DNA of 64,000 nucleotides from Okapia johnstoni (lineage: Eukaryota > Chordata > Mammalia > Artiodactyla > Giraffidae). The position numbers were made by a program, and so were the translations under genes. Position 1 is the stretch's first letter. The number at the start of each line of letters is the position of its first letter. Below the pieces are notes generated by a model. It saw only the letters and a list, made by a program, of their open reading frames with translations. It was not told where the DNA came from and searched no databases. Positions 27,070 through 39,493 of this stretch are shown here, piece by piece. Where the stretch lies: assembly GCA_024291935.2 (NCBI GenBank), contig JAGTYA010000026.1:5560001-5624000 (forward strand), in the 5' to 3' direction.

Positions 27070-28270
27070 CCCCTTACATAAAGTTTCCACGATAGAATGG
27101 TTTTCTTCTTTTGGGGACATGAACTGACACTGGAGATGTAACATTCTTTAGGTAGAAAAGAAGAATCCATTAGCCAAAGTGTATTTAGTAATAATGGATT
27201 ATGTAATCACCAATATGTTGTTCACTGAATTTTAACAATCATCAGTTATCCAAGAAAAAAACTACCCAGACTTCTAACAATTTGGGTGCAAAGCATAAAG
27301 CTGAAATTTCTGATTAAGTCTTGCTAGTTTAAATATAATCACTGCTTTATTTAAATCACAACAAAGGTATCTGTGACCATCCACAGGTCTATTTGGAAAA
27401 TATAAGGTTAGGAAGGGCTCCAACCATTTTTACCAGTAAACATACAGAGGACATGAGAAAGTGGTAGGAAGTGGGAAGAAATCCACAAGAAAACTAGTGA
27501 GTAAATAAGTCTCTACATTAGTATAGCTCAGAAATGTGGATACTGTAAGTCTATGACAGGATCTAGAAGTCTATATTTTTAACAAGTACCACATATGATT
27601 CTGATGCAAGTCATCTGTAGACTATAAACCCATAAGAATGTCTGACCAACAGAGAAAAGCTGTGGTGGCCCATTAACTTATGGATCCAAGGAATTACTTC
27701 CTGGAGGTCATTAGGAAAAAAAAGTCAAGTAACAGACCAATAAGTACTCTACTATTAGGTTTTCTGAAGCCCCCTGAGAACCCTGCCTTGTGAAGAGTAA
27801 CTACTAAACAGATTTACTGTATCTACTACACCTCAGAGACTGTGCTGAGTAATAGGAAATACACAGTGACAGGAAGAAAAGTGGAATCTAACACAGAAAC
27901 ACGTAGGGGAGTGAAAAAATACAGGGATTTAGAGAACCTTCCTCTACCTCGGACATTCACCTCTTGGATAGTTTTTCAGCTGTCTAAAAAAAGCCCTCAA
28001 GTGGCCAAGAGATAGTACTGCAATACTGAATTTCAAAGAGAGGCCTGCACTGAAGCTTCAGCACAGAGGGCAAGACACAGCAGAAGTTGTCAGGGGGAAA
28101 GCATCCAAAGCTCCTTTTGTTTCACATTTTGTTAGAAACATTTCTAAAACATTCTAATCCACTTTACTGCCTTATCATATATATGAGAGTAACCATCTCT
28201 GAATTTCTGAGGATCCTGGCATGTCTCAGGGCCACACTGAACACCAATGACGTGCAGAAAATTGACCCAA
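27070..28270 (-). other. KDM2A intron interval, unique sequence
   Basis: No repeat or gene was recognised. Confidence 0.5.
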
Positions 28271-28470
28271 AGCCTTCCCTGGTGGTTCAGATGGTAAAAA
28301 ATTTGCCTGCAATGTGGGAGACCAGGGTTCGATCCCTGGGTTGGGAAGAGCCCTTGGAGAAGGCAACAGCAACCCACTCCAGTATTCTGGCCTGGAAAAT
28401 CCCTGGAGCCTGGCAGGCTACAGTCCATGGGGTTGTAAAGAGTCGGACATGACTGAGTGACTTTCACTTA
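28271..28470 (+). mobile_element. Bov-tA SINE
   Basis: Head CCTTCCCTGGTGGTTCAG, B box GGTTCGATCCC, BovA body, and a GACTGAGTGACTTTCACTTA end. Confidence 0.93.
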
Positions 28471-29088
28471 GTGACACCGGAAGTCTTCTTTAATTACACT
28501 GTTCTAATTTGCTTTTTTCCCCTTAAATTTTGAATGTAATGAAATACAAATCTGATTAAAGACTCAAGTTAACCAATCACTGATGAAGAGATATTTTAAT
28601 GTATTTACTTCTCAGTTTACAAAGTTTCAAACCTTAGCCAGGTTACCAAATGTAGCGTTGGTGAAAATTTCCTGGAAATTTCTCTATGGCTTTTAGGGAA
28701 GGATGAGAATCACAAATGAGGTTTCATTCTTGGCTCAGAGAAATACAATTCTACTTTTGAAATTTTACCCTGGAAGGCAGGCTCTTCATGGAGAGAAGGA
28801 AGGACACACAATGATAAAACTGGAAGGTAGGAAAGAGGCAGATGTTCAGATGCTGTATGTCTAATGAGAAGTACTCAGTGAAGCAACTTCGGTAACTCCC
28901 TTTGAGAAAATCCTCAGTTGCTAAATAGTAGTATCTAATCAAGAAACTATTTCAAGTAGTATATACTTCAAACAAATATATAGTTCAATGCTCCTAAACC
29001 TTAAGTCTCAGTAAGAGATTTAAGACTCAGCTGTAAATCTTAGATCTTTGTCTCAAAGACACTCAAAGGCCTCAAGTGTAACACTTAC

Positions 29089-29135
29089 CCACACACATTT
29101 TGACATCATTCACAGTGAAGTCTGGATCTGGCATC
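29089..29135 (-). CDS. KDM2A: KDM2A short exon (residues 87-103)
   Basis: A 47-bp exon: one base of K87, 15 codons M88-V102 (MPDPDFTVNDVKMCV) and one base of G103. The acceptor is TTTCACAG and the donor GTGG|GTAAG. The exon is too short to be found as an open frame. It was identified from the protein match and from phase agreement on both sides. Confidence 0.93.
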
Positions 29136-29532
29136 CTGTGAAACAAACACCAGTAAGTATAATGGGAAGCACAACTATTCTAGTCAGGGTGAGTTTTTCC
29201 TTAAAGAACTAAGAACTCCCCAGTCAAGCCCCATCAATCTTCAAATTCAGGATTAAAAAATATATTTTAAATATAAATGTTTATAGGTGTACATATATAC
29301 GCAGGAAAAAAGAATATATGAGAAAAGGCTAATAGGGATTATTCAGGGTGGTAGATTTCAGGAGATTTAAATTTATTTTCTTTATAGTTCATCTATATTT
29401 TCTCATTTACCTGCAACAACACACTTTAGATAGTTTCAATTATCTATGCTTTGGATTATCAATACTGCACTGTCTATAGCCTTGGGTGTAATGTGGCCAC
29501 TTTGCAGCCAAACCCAATCAGTAAACACTTAC

Positions 29533-29611
29533 TTTATTCCAAGTCCGTCGGAATTCTTGAAAATTAGAGGATCTCTTAAGCCACCCCGCTGGATATACTC
29601 TACATTAAAAT
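29533..29611 (-). CDS. KDM2A: KDM2A exon (residues 61-87)
   Basis: A 79-bp exon: two bases of D61, then F62 to I86, then two bases of K87. The acceptor is GGTGACAG and the donor ATAAA|GTAAGT. It encodes FNVEYIQRGGLRDPLIF and KNSDGLGI, part of the N-terminal extension that supports the JmjC fold. The short introns on either side (29136-29532 and 29612-30365) hold no recognised repeat. Confidence 0.94.
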
Positions 29612-30365
29612 CTGTCACCATAAGAAAACAATTGTTAGAAAGGCCAAGAGGTTTAGCTGGAAAAAGATAAGAGGACATACATAATACGATAAGAGATGGT
29701 GTTTGCTATTTCTGTGTATACAGTTTTGCTGTTAGATAATACATCTTGTTATTAAGAAACATCTTGTAAGGTACAGGGAGAGCACACTGAGAAGCAGGAC
29801 TCAAGGGGTTTGGTAAATCTATATTCCACAATAATTCAGAATTTAACCACCAGGGGATAGTACTATTGAGTCATCTCATAAATCCCAAGCAGAAATCACA
29901 TTCTGTGCCTTAACAGCCTAAAATGTAATTCTGCCCACTGCAATACATACCATGACATCCTTGTCAGTTTGCCAAAGAACAAAGCTGCATGACACACATG
30001 GAGCTCAGTTATGGTGGTGCAGGTACACACATAAAAGAACTGTTACTGAACTATTCTTAATTAAACCCAAACCAAGGGATGAGAGAAGAAGGAAGAGGCC
30101 TTTAGGGAAAAAATCCCAACATTCCTGCCCTAATAAACGCTTGCTTCTTCCAATATAGCAGAGAATGACTCACAGGGTGGAAGGACAGGGGGGTCGGGGG
30201 AGGCTGGTGCATGAGTGGCATTGTGTAATAAGAGAAAATAAAGATAAACAGCATCACAGCATTAACAGGCAGTATTTTGGCTGCAGACATGCTGAGCCCA
30301 CGGCTCCCAGAGTCTACAACTTCCTACATCAAGTGGCTGCAGGTCTGAATCCAAATGATACTGAC

Positions 30366-30504
30366 CTTTTCCTTCCATAAAAGTAACAAAATTTGCATTA
30401 TATTTGTTGGTGTGGAGTTTCTCTTCCAAGTCAAAAGTTCTTTTTCCTTCAATTTCATCATCTGAAATGCCATCATCTTCATAGCGTCGTCGCATGGTAC
30501 CACG
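30366..30504 (-). CDS. KDM2A: KDM2A exon: N-terminal basic and acidic segment (residues 15-61)
   Basis: A 139-bp exon: 46 codons (R15-K60) plus the first base of D61. The acceptor is CTCCCCAG and the donor AAAG|GTCAGT. It encodes RGTMRRRYEDDGISDDEIEG and then KRTFDLEEKLHTNKYNANFVTFMEGK. This is the most upstream coding exon found. The exon carrying the start codon and residues 1-14 would lie farther right and was not found in 30505-64000 by eye, which fits the very long 5' intron known for this gene. Confidence 0.95.
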
Positions 30505-30749
30505 CTGGGGAGAGAGGGATAGAAGGATGAAATCGTACACCTTTTCAAGATTTTCAGTTGCTACGTTAAGCATCCATTTGCCTTGCTTTGTAGATCTTTT
30601 TCTCAAATAAAGGTCAGCTAATATTCTCACAATGTACAAAATTTAAAATGAGACACTAGGTTCCCCACTTGTAAATTTTACACTGCTAACTCTTTGAGCC
30701 TACAGATACAAATTTACAACAAAAATATGACCAAATAGGGTCTACTAAA

Positions 30750-30872
30750 CATTTTTTTTCCTGGCTGCACCACATAGCACATGGGATCTTAGTTCCCTGA
30801 CTAGGGATTGAACCCACACCCCCTGCATTGGGAACACAAAGTGTTAATCACTAGACCACCAGGAAAAGTCCT
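30750..30872 (-). mobile_element. CHR SINE
   Basis: A reverse CHR: TTTCCTGGCTGCACCACATAG, ACTAGGGATTGAACCCACAC, with an ACCAGGAAAAGTCC head. Confidence 0.9.
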
Positions 30873-31127
30873 ATGAAACATTTTATTTGTCTACTACCAT
30901 TTATCAGAGGGGGGGACAAACTGTCTTTACAGACATTACAGGCCAGGATACAAAACATAATTTTTTTATGGGGAAGGCTATTTCTGGATTAGCTTTCTAA
31001 AACAACCTTTGAGAAGAGACTAAAACATTTTCATTAATGAAGCAAAACCTCTTTTACAGAAGATAAAGTTAACCTAAACAACAGCATTCCAAAGAGCAGA
31101 CCATCAATACTTAGCATTAAAGATAAT

Positions 31128-32060
31128 GTCTTCCCAAAGGAAAATATACAAATGGTCAACAAGCACATAAAAAGTGTTTAGGATCATTGGTCATCAGGTA
31201 AAATACAAATTAATACCACAACAATATACCACTTTACACTCACCAAAATGGCCATTACCAAAAAAGAAGACAGTAATAAGTGTTCAAGAGAATGTGGAGA
31301 AACTGGAACCCTTACACAATGTTGATGGGAATGTAAAATGTTGCAGCCATCCTGGAAAAGTTTGGCAGTTCCTCAAAACATTAAACAGTAAATTATGATC
31401 CAGCAATTCTCCTAGGTGTATATCCAAAAGAATGAAAAACATATCTAAAATGCAGATATTCACAGCAGAACATCATTTGTAACAGCCAAATGGCAGAAAC
31501 AACCCGAATGTCAATCAGTTGATGAATGGATTAACAAAATGTGGTATATTTACACAATGGGATATTATTTGGCCATAAAAAAGAACAAAGTACCGTTATG
31601 TGCTACAACATGGAAGAATCTTAAAAACAACATACTAAGTGAAATGCCAAACACAACAGATCGTGTATTACATAATTTCATTTTTTATTTTAATTTTTTG
31701 CTGTAAAAACGACCTTTACTGTGTACAACGGGATGTGGAAGAGGAGGAGACACAACAGCTCTGGCTCCTGGGGCAGCCCCACAGACTCAGTCACTACCCT
31801 CAAAAAGCCAGTTTCATTTTCATGAAACGTCCAGAACAGGTAAATCCACAGAGATAGAAAGTAGATTAATGGATGCTAGGGGCTATGGAGACGGAGGGAT
31901 AGAACGTAACTTAACAATGTGGGTTTCTTTGGGGAACAATTAAAAATGTTCTAGAACTAAACAGTGGTGACATCTGCACAACCCTGAGTACACTAAAAAC
32001 CACTGAGTTGTACACTTTAAACAGCTGAATTTTATGGTATGTGAATTATCTTGATAGGCT
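31128..32060 (+). mobile_element. L1 LINE 3' end fragment
   Basis: A decayed L1 ORF2 end and 3' UTR: ATCCAGCAATTCTCCTAGGT, ACCATAAAAAAGAACAAAG-type block, CACTGAGTTGTACACTTTAA near the end. It is interrupted at 31685-31811 by a foreign insert. Confidence 0.85.
31685..31811 (-). mobile_element. Short 3'-end retrocopy (unidentified transcript) inside L1
   Basis: A 127-bp insert in the L1 with a 9-bp duplication TTTCATTTT on each side (31676-31684 and 31812-31820). Read on the minus strand it is a GC-moderate unique sequence ending with an AGTAAA poly(A)-signal variant, about 20 bases of spacer, and an A-rich tail. Removing it restores continuous L1. I cannot name the parent transcript. Confidence 0.7.
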
Positions 32061-32226
32061 GCCTGTTTTAATTTTTCTCTTAAGATAACATGTTGCTTAT
32101 GCTGCAAGTTTTACCTTTTGGTATAGTTTAACTTTAGCCAGTGTTAAAATTTGCTGAAATTTCTATAACACAAACACATGGGACGACTGTGCGGGAGGCA
32201 ACGGTAAAGGAGCCCAACTCCAAGGT

Positions 32227-32430
32227 GTGCTGTGCTTAGTCACTCCGTTGTGTCCAACTTTTCGCGACCCCATGAACTGTAGTCCACCAGGCTCCTCTGT
32301 CTAGGGAGGATTCTCCAGGCAAGAACATTGGAGTCAGCTGCCATGCCCTCCTCGAGGGGATCTTCCCAGCCCAGGTCTCCCACACTGCAGGCAGATTCTT
32401 AACCACCTGAGCGACCAGGGAAGCCCAGTT
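32227..32430 (-). mobile_element. Bov-tA SINE
   Basis: A reverse Bov-tA: GCTTAGTCACTCCGTTGTGT, the body, then ACCTGAGCGACCAGGGAAGC (tRNA head). Confidence 0.92.
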
Positions 32431-33527
32431 AGCATAAAACCCCAGGGTTCAAGATTTTGGGAAAAGATGCATGTGTCATGGGAGAAAATCAGAAGCCGAA
32501 TCTCAGAAGGCAGACTAGCAAAGGAAGGATTTCCACAGAGACATTCCATGGCTTCCTTCCAATCTAACTTGAGCCCCAAGTACAGCTAAAGGTAAGAGCT
32601 ATGGTCCCACCGGAAGAAGCACAGCAGGGAGGGAGAGAAAGAACACACTCCACTGCTTATACAAGGGCCTGCCTAGCCCAGAAGCTATCACCACCTGGTT
32701 ACACCCAAGTGGAGCTCCTCACATTACCCTTCCCATATCCCTGCGTATTAAAGCAGCTTAAATGAAGAAAAAAATATCTACCACCCCACTCAGAACACCC
32801 CTCTCCTGGTCAACACAAATAGAAGGAAACAGGGAGCACGACATGCCTTGGGTTCAGGAAAAAAAAAACTGGGAATGGAAAAAGAGGCTGGTTTAGTCCT
32901 TAGTTTCCTGGTGAGGTTCCCTGCGGCCTCTGCTGCCGCCATCCACTGCTGGGTGCATCCCCATTCCCCCGCCTGCCACGGTGCTCATCAACTGAGGTTC
33001 CAAAGGGTGAGGGAGGTCCAGGTGGGAAGGAGTATGGACTCGGAGACTGAGGTGCCAAAGGCCCCCACCCCAGTATGTGCTAAGAACAACCAAACCTGGA
33101 ATTTAAAGTTTAGATACTGATGATCTAGAATTGATCACACAGCACCGGAATTTATGTAACACGTTAAGAAAATGAGACACTGGAGAAAAGTCTCTTAGGG
33201 AATGGGACCAGGGAAAGAGCAGAAATAAGAAATTAAAATTAAAGTAAATAAAACTGACGGTTACACACTAGAGGAGAACGAGATTCAATTACCAGTTTTA
33301 GGTAAAAACACTGATGAATACCTGTTATTTTTTCCAAGTTTGGCAAAAAAAACCCTTACAACACTCTTACCTAGCAGTTTGTTGCCCTAAGTCACAGCTT
33401 AAAGGCCAAAAGATCTATTTTTAGTAGACTTAAAAATGCCACCAATGCTCAAAAATACTTTTAGGTACCTTTATATTTGAAGGGAGGCTGGTTATTTTCA
33501 CTGACAATTTCTTAAATGGGTTTGTGT

Positions 33528-33677
33528 GTTTTTTTTTTTTTTTTAATATTTATTTATTTGGCTGCATCAAGTCTTAGATGCGACATGTGGGATCTAATTC
33601 CCTGACCAGGGATCGAACCCAGGCCTCCTGCATTGGGAGCTCAGAGTCTTAGCCACTAGACCATCGGGGAAGTCCCA
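33528..33677 (-). mobile_element. CHR SINE with target-site duplication
   Basis: A reverse CHR with a long T-run at the left end and a CATCGGGGAAGTCCC head at the right. GGGTTTGTGT flanks both sides (33518-33527 and 33678-33687). Confidence 0.92.
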
Positions 33678-33849
33678 GGGTTTGTGTTTTGAAAGGCATC
33701 ACTCAATTCTCTTCCTCACCTTATTTCACATATGTGTCTTAGAAAAGAACTCCGAAAGATGAGTTCCAAGTATGTCAAAAAGCAAGAGCAATACCACTGA
33801 AATAAAGATGGTTTTCCCACAACAATCCCTTTTAGAAAGCATTCATTTG

Positions 33850-34540
33850 CACCCAGAAATAACCTCCTCACATACAAGGTCAATTAATTTATGACAAAAG
33901 AGGCAAGAACATATAATAGGGAAAGGACAGTCTCTTCAATAATCGGTGTTGGGAAAAGTGGACAGCTACACACAAAAGAATGAAACTGAACCACTATCTT
34001 TTACCATACACAAAAATTAGCTCAAAATGGATGAAAGACCTAAACATAAATTTGAAACCATTAAACTTTTAGGCAATAAGCTCCTCGACATTGGTCTTAG
34101 CAATTTCTTTTTGGATCTGACCCCAAAGGCAAGGGAAAACAAAAACAAAAATAAACAAATGGCAATATATGTGTGTGTGGACACACACACAGTGAGATAC
34201 TACTTAGCCACATTGACACATAAAATTTTGCCATCTACAGCAACATGGATGGACTTGAAGGGCATTATGATTAGTGAAATAAGTCAGGGAAAGACAAATA
34301 CTGTATGATATCACTTATATGTGGAATCTAATAAACATAACAACTTAGTGTATATAACAAAGGAGCAGCAGACTCACAGATATAGAGAACGAACTAGTGG
34401 TTACCAGTGAGGGGAGCAACATAGGGGTAGAGGAGTAGGAGACACAAACCACTGAATGTAAGACAGGCTCAAGGATGTATAGCCAATATAAAGGGAAAGT
34501 AGCCTTTAAAAACTATAAAAATTTCAAAAACTAAAAGAAA
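33850..34540 (+). mobile_element. L1 fragments (rearranged)
   Basis: An ORF2-like segment ('TGGATGAAAGACCTAAACAT') is joined at about 34150 to a 3'-end segment ('GCAACATGGATGGACTTGAA', then ACTTATATGTGGAATCTAAT), with the intervening ORF2 missing. A GTGTGTG/ACACACAC hairpin lies at the join. Confidence 0.75.
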
Positions 34541-34549
34541 TTTTTAAAT

Positions 34550-35366
34550 AGTGCTGGGACAACCGGATAATGACATGTAAAAGAATGAAACTGATCTCTA
34601 CCTCATACCTTATGAAAAAAAACTAACTCAAAATGGATCAGACTTAAATGTAAAGGCTAAGACTATGGAGTTCTTAGAAGAAAGCACAGTGCAAACATTC
34701 ACGACTTTAGACTAGGCAACAGTTACTTAAATAAGATACCAAGAACACAAGCAACAACAAATCAGATTAACTGGGCTTCTTCAGAATTAAAACTTCAAAA
34801 ACACGACCGAGAAAGGTAAAAAGCAATTAATTTATAGAATGAAAGAATAATTTGCAAATTATATATCTCATAAGGGCCTAACATCCAGGATATATAAAGA
34901 ACTCTTACAACTTAAAACTGAAAAGACAAAAAATAAAATTAAAATTGACAAAGGTTTGAATGAGTATTTTTCAAAGATATGTAACTGGCCAATAAGCACA
35001 TAAAAACATCATTAGTCTTTAGCTCAGCAGTCATTAAAAAAATGGAAATCAAAACCACAATGATAAACTACTCAACACCTACTAGGTAATAAGTGCTGGT
35101 GAGGATGTGAAAAAAGCAAAAGCCTCATACAGCTTCCCATAGCTAGTGGGAATATAGAACAGAACACCTCGATGGAAACGAGTCTTGCAGTTCCTCAAAT
35201 TGGTTGCGAGTTACCATACGACCCAGAAATTCCATTTCTAAGTATCTACCCAAGAAAATGAAAACATGTACACAAAAACACATACACTAATGTTCATATC
35301 AACATTATTCATTATAACTAACGGGTGATGACAAATGGGAAAATAAAATATAGTATATATCCATAC
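34550..35366 (+). mobile_element. Outer L1 of the nested cluster, left part
   Basis: An old L1 ORF2 end: ACTCAAAATGGATCAGACTT, ATTCCATTTCTAAGTATCTA, up to TATATCCATAC at 35366. A BovB copy then interrupts it, and the L1 resumes at 39221 with the same ATATATCCATAC. Confidence 0.85.
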
Positions 35367-36250
35367 CCTCTCTTCCAACAATACAAGAGACAACTCCACA
35401 CATGGACATCACCAGATGGTCAGTATCCAAATCAGACTGATTATATTCTTTGCAGCTGAAGACAGAGAAGCTCTGTATAGTCAGCAAAAACAAGACCTGG
35501 AGCTGACTATGGCTCAGATCATCAGCTCTGTACGGCAAAATTCAGGCTCAAATTGAAGAAAGTAGGGAAAATCACTAGGTTATTCATGTATGACCTAAAT
35601 CAAATCCCTTACGACAATACAGTGGAGGTGATGAATAGATTCAAGGGATTAAATCTGGTAGACGAAGTGCCTGAAAAACTATGGATGGAGGTTCGTAACA
35701 CTGTACAGGAGGTGGTGACCAAAACCATCCCCAAGAAAAAGAAATGCAAGAAGGCAAAGTGGTTGTCTGAGAAGGCCTTACAAATACCTGAGAAAAGAAA
35801 AGTGAAAGGCAAAGGAGAAAGGGAAAGATACATCCAATTGAATGCAAGAGTTTCAGAAATAGCAAGGAGAGATAAGAAAGCCTTCTTAGGCGGCCAATGC
35901 AAAGAAATATAGGAACAAAACAGGATGGGAAAGACTAGAGATCTCTTTAAGAAAACTGGAGATACCAAGGGAACATGTCATGCAAAGATAGGCACAATAA
36001 AGGACAAAATTGGCAAGGACCTAACAGAAGCAGAAGAGATTAAGAAAAGGTGGTAAATATACATGGAAGAACTGTCCAAGAAAGCTCCTAAGGATTCAGA
36101 CAACCACAATGGTGTGGTCACTCACCCAGAGTCAGACATCTTGGAGTGTGAAGTCAAGTGGCCCTTAGGAAGCATTACTACGAACAATGCTAGTGGAAGT
36201 GATGGAGTTTCAGCTGAGCTATTTCAAATCTTAAAAGATGATGCTGTTTA
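35367..36250 (+). mobile_element. BovB LINE (+), left part
   Basis: BovB ORF2 region between the endonuclease and the reverse transcriptase. An open stretch at 35553-35912 includes the lysine-rich KKKKCKKAKW segment. The coding frame is broken by stops. It is interrupted at 36250 by a younger L1 and continues at 37802. Confidence 0.92.
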
Positions 36251-37783
36251 GACGAATGGATAAGGAAGCTGTGGTACATATACACAATGGAATATTCAGT
36301 TCAGTTCAGTCACTCAGTCGTGTCCAACTCTTTGCGACCCCATGAACTGCAGCACGCCAGGCCTCTCTGTCCATCACCAACTCCCGGAGTCTACCCAAAC
36401 CCATGTCCATCGAGTCGGTGATGCCATCCAACCATCTCATCCCCTGTCGTCCCCTTCTCCTCCCGCCCCCAATCCTACCCAGCATTAGGGTCTTTTCCAA
36501 TGAGTCAACCCTTCGCATAAGGTGGCCAAAGTATTGGAGTTTCAGCTTCAACATCAGACCTTCCAATGAACACCCAGGATTGATCTCTTTTAGGATGGAT
36601 TGATTGGATCTCCTTGCAGTCCAAGGGACTCTCAAGAGTCTTCTCCAACACCACAGTTCAAAAGCATCAATTCTACGGCGCTCAGCTTTCTTCACCGTCC
36701 AACTCTCACATCCATACATGACCACTGGAAAAACCATAGCCTTGACTAGACGGACTTTTGTTGGCAAAGTAATGTCTCTGCTTTTTAATATGCTATCTAG
36801 GTTGGCCATAACCTTCCTTCCAAGGAGTAAGCGTCTTTTAATTTCATGGCTGCAGTCACCATCAGCAGTGATTCTGGAGCCCCCAAAAATAAAAGTCTGA
36901 CACTGTTTCCACTGTTTCCCCATCTATTTCCCATGAAGTGATGGGACCAGATGCCATGATCTTAGTTTTCTGAATGTTGAGCTTTAAGCCAACGTCTTCA
37001 CTCTCCTCTTTCACTTTCATCAAGAGGCTCTTTAGTTCTTCTTCACTTTCTGCCATAAGGGTGGTGTCATCCGCATATATGAGGTTATTGATATTTCTCC
37101 CGGCAATCTTGATTCCAGCTTGTGTTTCTTCCAGCCCAGTGTTTCTCATGATGTACTCTGCATATAAGTTAAATAAGCAGGGTGACAATATACAGCCTTG
37201 ACGTACTCCTTTTCCTATTTGGAACCAGTCTGTTGTTCCATGTCCAGTTCTAACTGTTGCTTCCTGACCTGCATACAGATTTCTCAAGAGACAGCCATTA
37301 AAAAGAATACATTTGAATCAGTTCTATTGAGATGGATGAAACTGGAGCCCATTATACAGAGTGAAGTAAGCCAGAAAGAAAAACACCAATACAGTATACT
37401 AATGCATATGTATGGAATTTGAAAGATGGTAACGATAACCCTATATGCGAGACAGCATAAGAGACACAGATGCATAGAACAGTCTTATGGACTCTGAGGG
37501 AGAAGGTGAGGGTGGGTCGTTCTGAGAGAATAGCACTGAAACATGTATATTATCATATGTGAAACAGAACACCATTCCAGGTTCGATGCATGAGACAAAT
37601 GCTCAGAGCTGGGGCAATGGGATGACCCAGAGGGATGGGATGGGGAGGGAGGTGGGAGGGGGGTTCAGGTTGGGGAACACATGTAAACCCATGACTGATT
37701 CATGTCCATGTATGGCAAAAACCACTACAATACTGTAAAGTAATTAGCCCCCAACTAAAATAAATAAATTTATTAAAAAAAAA
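36251..37783 (+). mobile_element. Young bovine-type L1 3' end, inserted in BovB
   Basis: The C-terminal end of L1 ORF2 and the whole 3' UTR (GCACTGAAACATGTATATTATC-type block, GGGAGGTGGGAGGGGGG, AAAATAAATAAATTTATTAA) with a poly(A) tail. An 18-bp direct repeat, AAAAGATGATGCTGTTTA, flanks it at 36233-36250 and about 37784-37801. A reverse BovB interrupts it at 36297-37290. Confidence 0.93.
36297..37290 (-). mobile_element. BovB LINE (-), innermost insertion
   Basis: About 1 kb of the 3' half of BovB in reverse. It starts (plus strand) with CAGTTCAGTTCAGTCACTC and ends at CTCAAGAG. Open frames of 141 codons (36862-37287) and 205 codons (36306-36923) cover the reverse transcriptase, with an intact YADD catalytic box, and the C-terminal region; one frameshift separates them. 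It is well preserved, so recent. I see no clear long target-site duplication. Confidence 0.92.
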
Positions 37784-37801
37784 AAAAGATGATGCTGTTT
37801 A

Positions 37802-39220
37802 AGTGCTGCACTCAATATGCCGGCAAATTTGGAAAACTCAGCAGTGGCCACAGGACTGGAAAAGGTCAGTTTTCATTCCAATCCCAAAGAAAAGCAAAGC
37901 CAAAGAAAGCTCAAACTACCACACAATTGCACTCATTTCATATGCCAGCAAGATTATGCTCAAAATCCTTCAAGCCAGGCTTCAGCAGTATGTGAACCAA
38001 GAACTTCCAGCTGTACAAGCTGGATTTAGAAAAGGCAGAGGAATCAGGCATCAAATTGCCAACATCTGTCGGAATCACAGAAAAACCAAGGGATTTCCAA
38101 AAAAACATCTACTTCTGGTTCATTGACTATGCTAATGCCTATGACTGTGTGAATCAAAACAGACTGTGTGAATCAAAACAACTGTGGAATATTCTTAATA
38201 AGATGGAAGTGCCAGACCACATTACCTGCCTCCTGAGAAACCTATATGCAGGACAAGAAGCAACAGTTAGAATTGGACATGGAACAATGGACTGGTTCAA
38301 AATTGGGAAAGGAGTACTTGAAGGCGGTATATTGTCACCCTGTTTATTTAACTTATATGCAGAGTATATCATGAGAAATGCTGGGCTGGATGAAGCACAA
38401 GCTGGAATCAAGATTGTGGGGAGAAATATCAATAACCTCAGATATGCAAATGATTCCACTTTAATGGCAGAAAGTGAAGAGGCACTAAAGAGCCTTTTGA
38501 TGAAGGTGAAAGAGGAGAGTGAAAAAGCTGGCTTAAAATTCAACTTTCAAAAAGTGAAGATCATGACATCTGGTCCTATAATTACATGGCAAATAGATAG
38601 GGAAAATGTGGACACTGTCAGATTTCATTTTCTTGGGCTCCAAAATCAATGCAGATGGTGACTGCAGCTACGCTTGAAATTGAAAGATGCTTGCTCCCTG
38701 GAAGAATAGCTACGACAAACCTAGACAGTGTATTAAAAAGTAGAGATATCATTTTGCCAACAAAGGTCTGTATAGTAAAAGCTATGGTTTTTCCAGCAGT
38801 CATGAATGGATGTGAGAGTTGGTTCATAAAGGAGGCTGAGCACTGAAGAACTGATACTTTTGAACTGTGGTGCTGCAAAAGAGACTCTTGAGAGTCCCTT
38901 GGACAACAAGGAGATCAAGCCAGTCAATCCTAAAGGAAGTCAACCCTGAATATTCATTGGAAGAACTAGTGCTGAAGCTGGAGCTCCAATACTTTGGTCA
39001 TCTGATGCAAAGAGCTGACTCACTGGAAAAGACCCTGATGCTGGGCAAGATTGAGGACAAGAGCAGAAGAGGGCGAGAGAAGATGAGATGGTTGGATGGT
39101 ATCATCGACTCAATGGACATGAGTTTGAGCAAGCTCAGGGAGACGGTGAAGGACAGGGAAGCCTGGAGTGCTGCAGTCCACGGGGTCAAAAAGAGTTGGA
39201 CACAACTTAGCGACTGAACA
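37802..39220 (+). mobile_element. BovB LINE (+), right part
   Basis: The BovB reverse transcriptase and 3' end resume where 36250 stopped and run to TTAGCGACTGAACA. Several frameshifts and stops are present. The catalytic box reads YAND instead of YADD (about 38445-38456), so it is inactive. Confidence 0.93.
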
Positions 39221-39493
39221 ATATATCCATACAACGGAATACAGTTGAGCAATAACGGAAGGGAGTGAAGTACTGATAAATGCCACAACCACAGATGAAC
39301 TTCGACAAAAACACTAAGTGAAATAAGCTAATTACAAAAGACCATATAGTTTATGATTACCTTTATCTGAAATGTATAGAATAGGCAAATCTATAAAGAC
39401 ATAGGCTGGAGAGAAGAGAGATGGGGAGTAACTGCTAATGTGTACTGGGGTAATGAAAATATTCTAGGATTAGATACTACTAATGTTTTCACA

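Noticed and set aside
30262..30639. 125-codon frame around the residue 15-61 exon, with its own upstream ATG
   Set aside because: Sequence upstream of 30504 is intron behind a clear CTCCCCAG acceptor, and it does not match the KDM2A N-terminus.
36306..36923. 205-codon minus-strand ORF as a host gene
   Set aside because: It is the C-terminal part of the BovB reverse transcriptase polyprotein, flanked by BovB sequence and inserted in L1.
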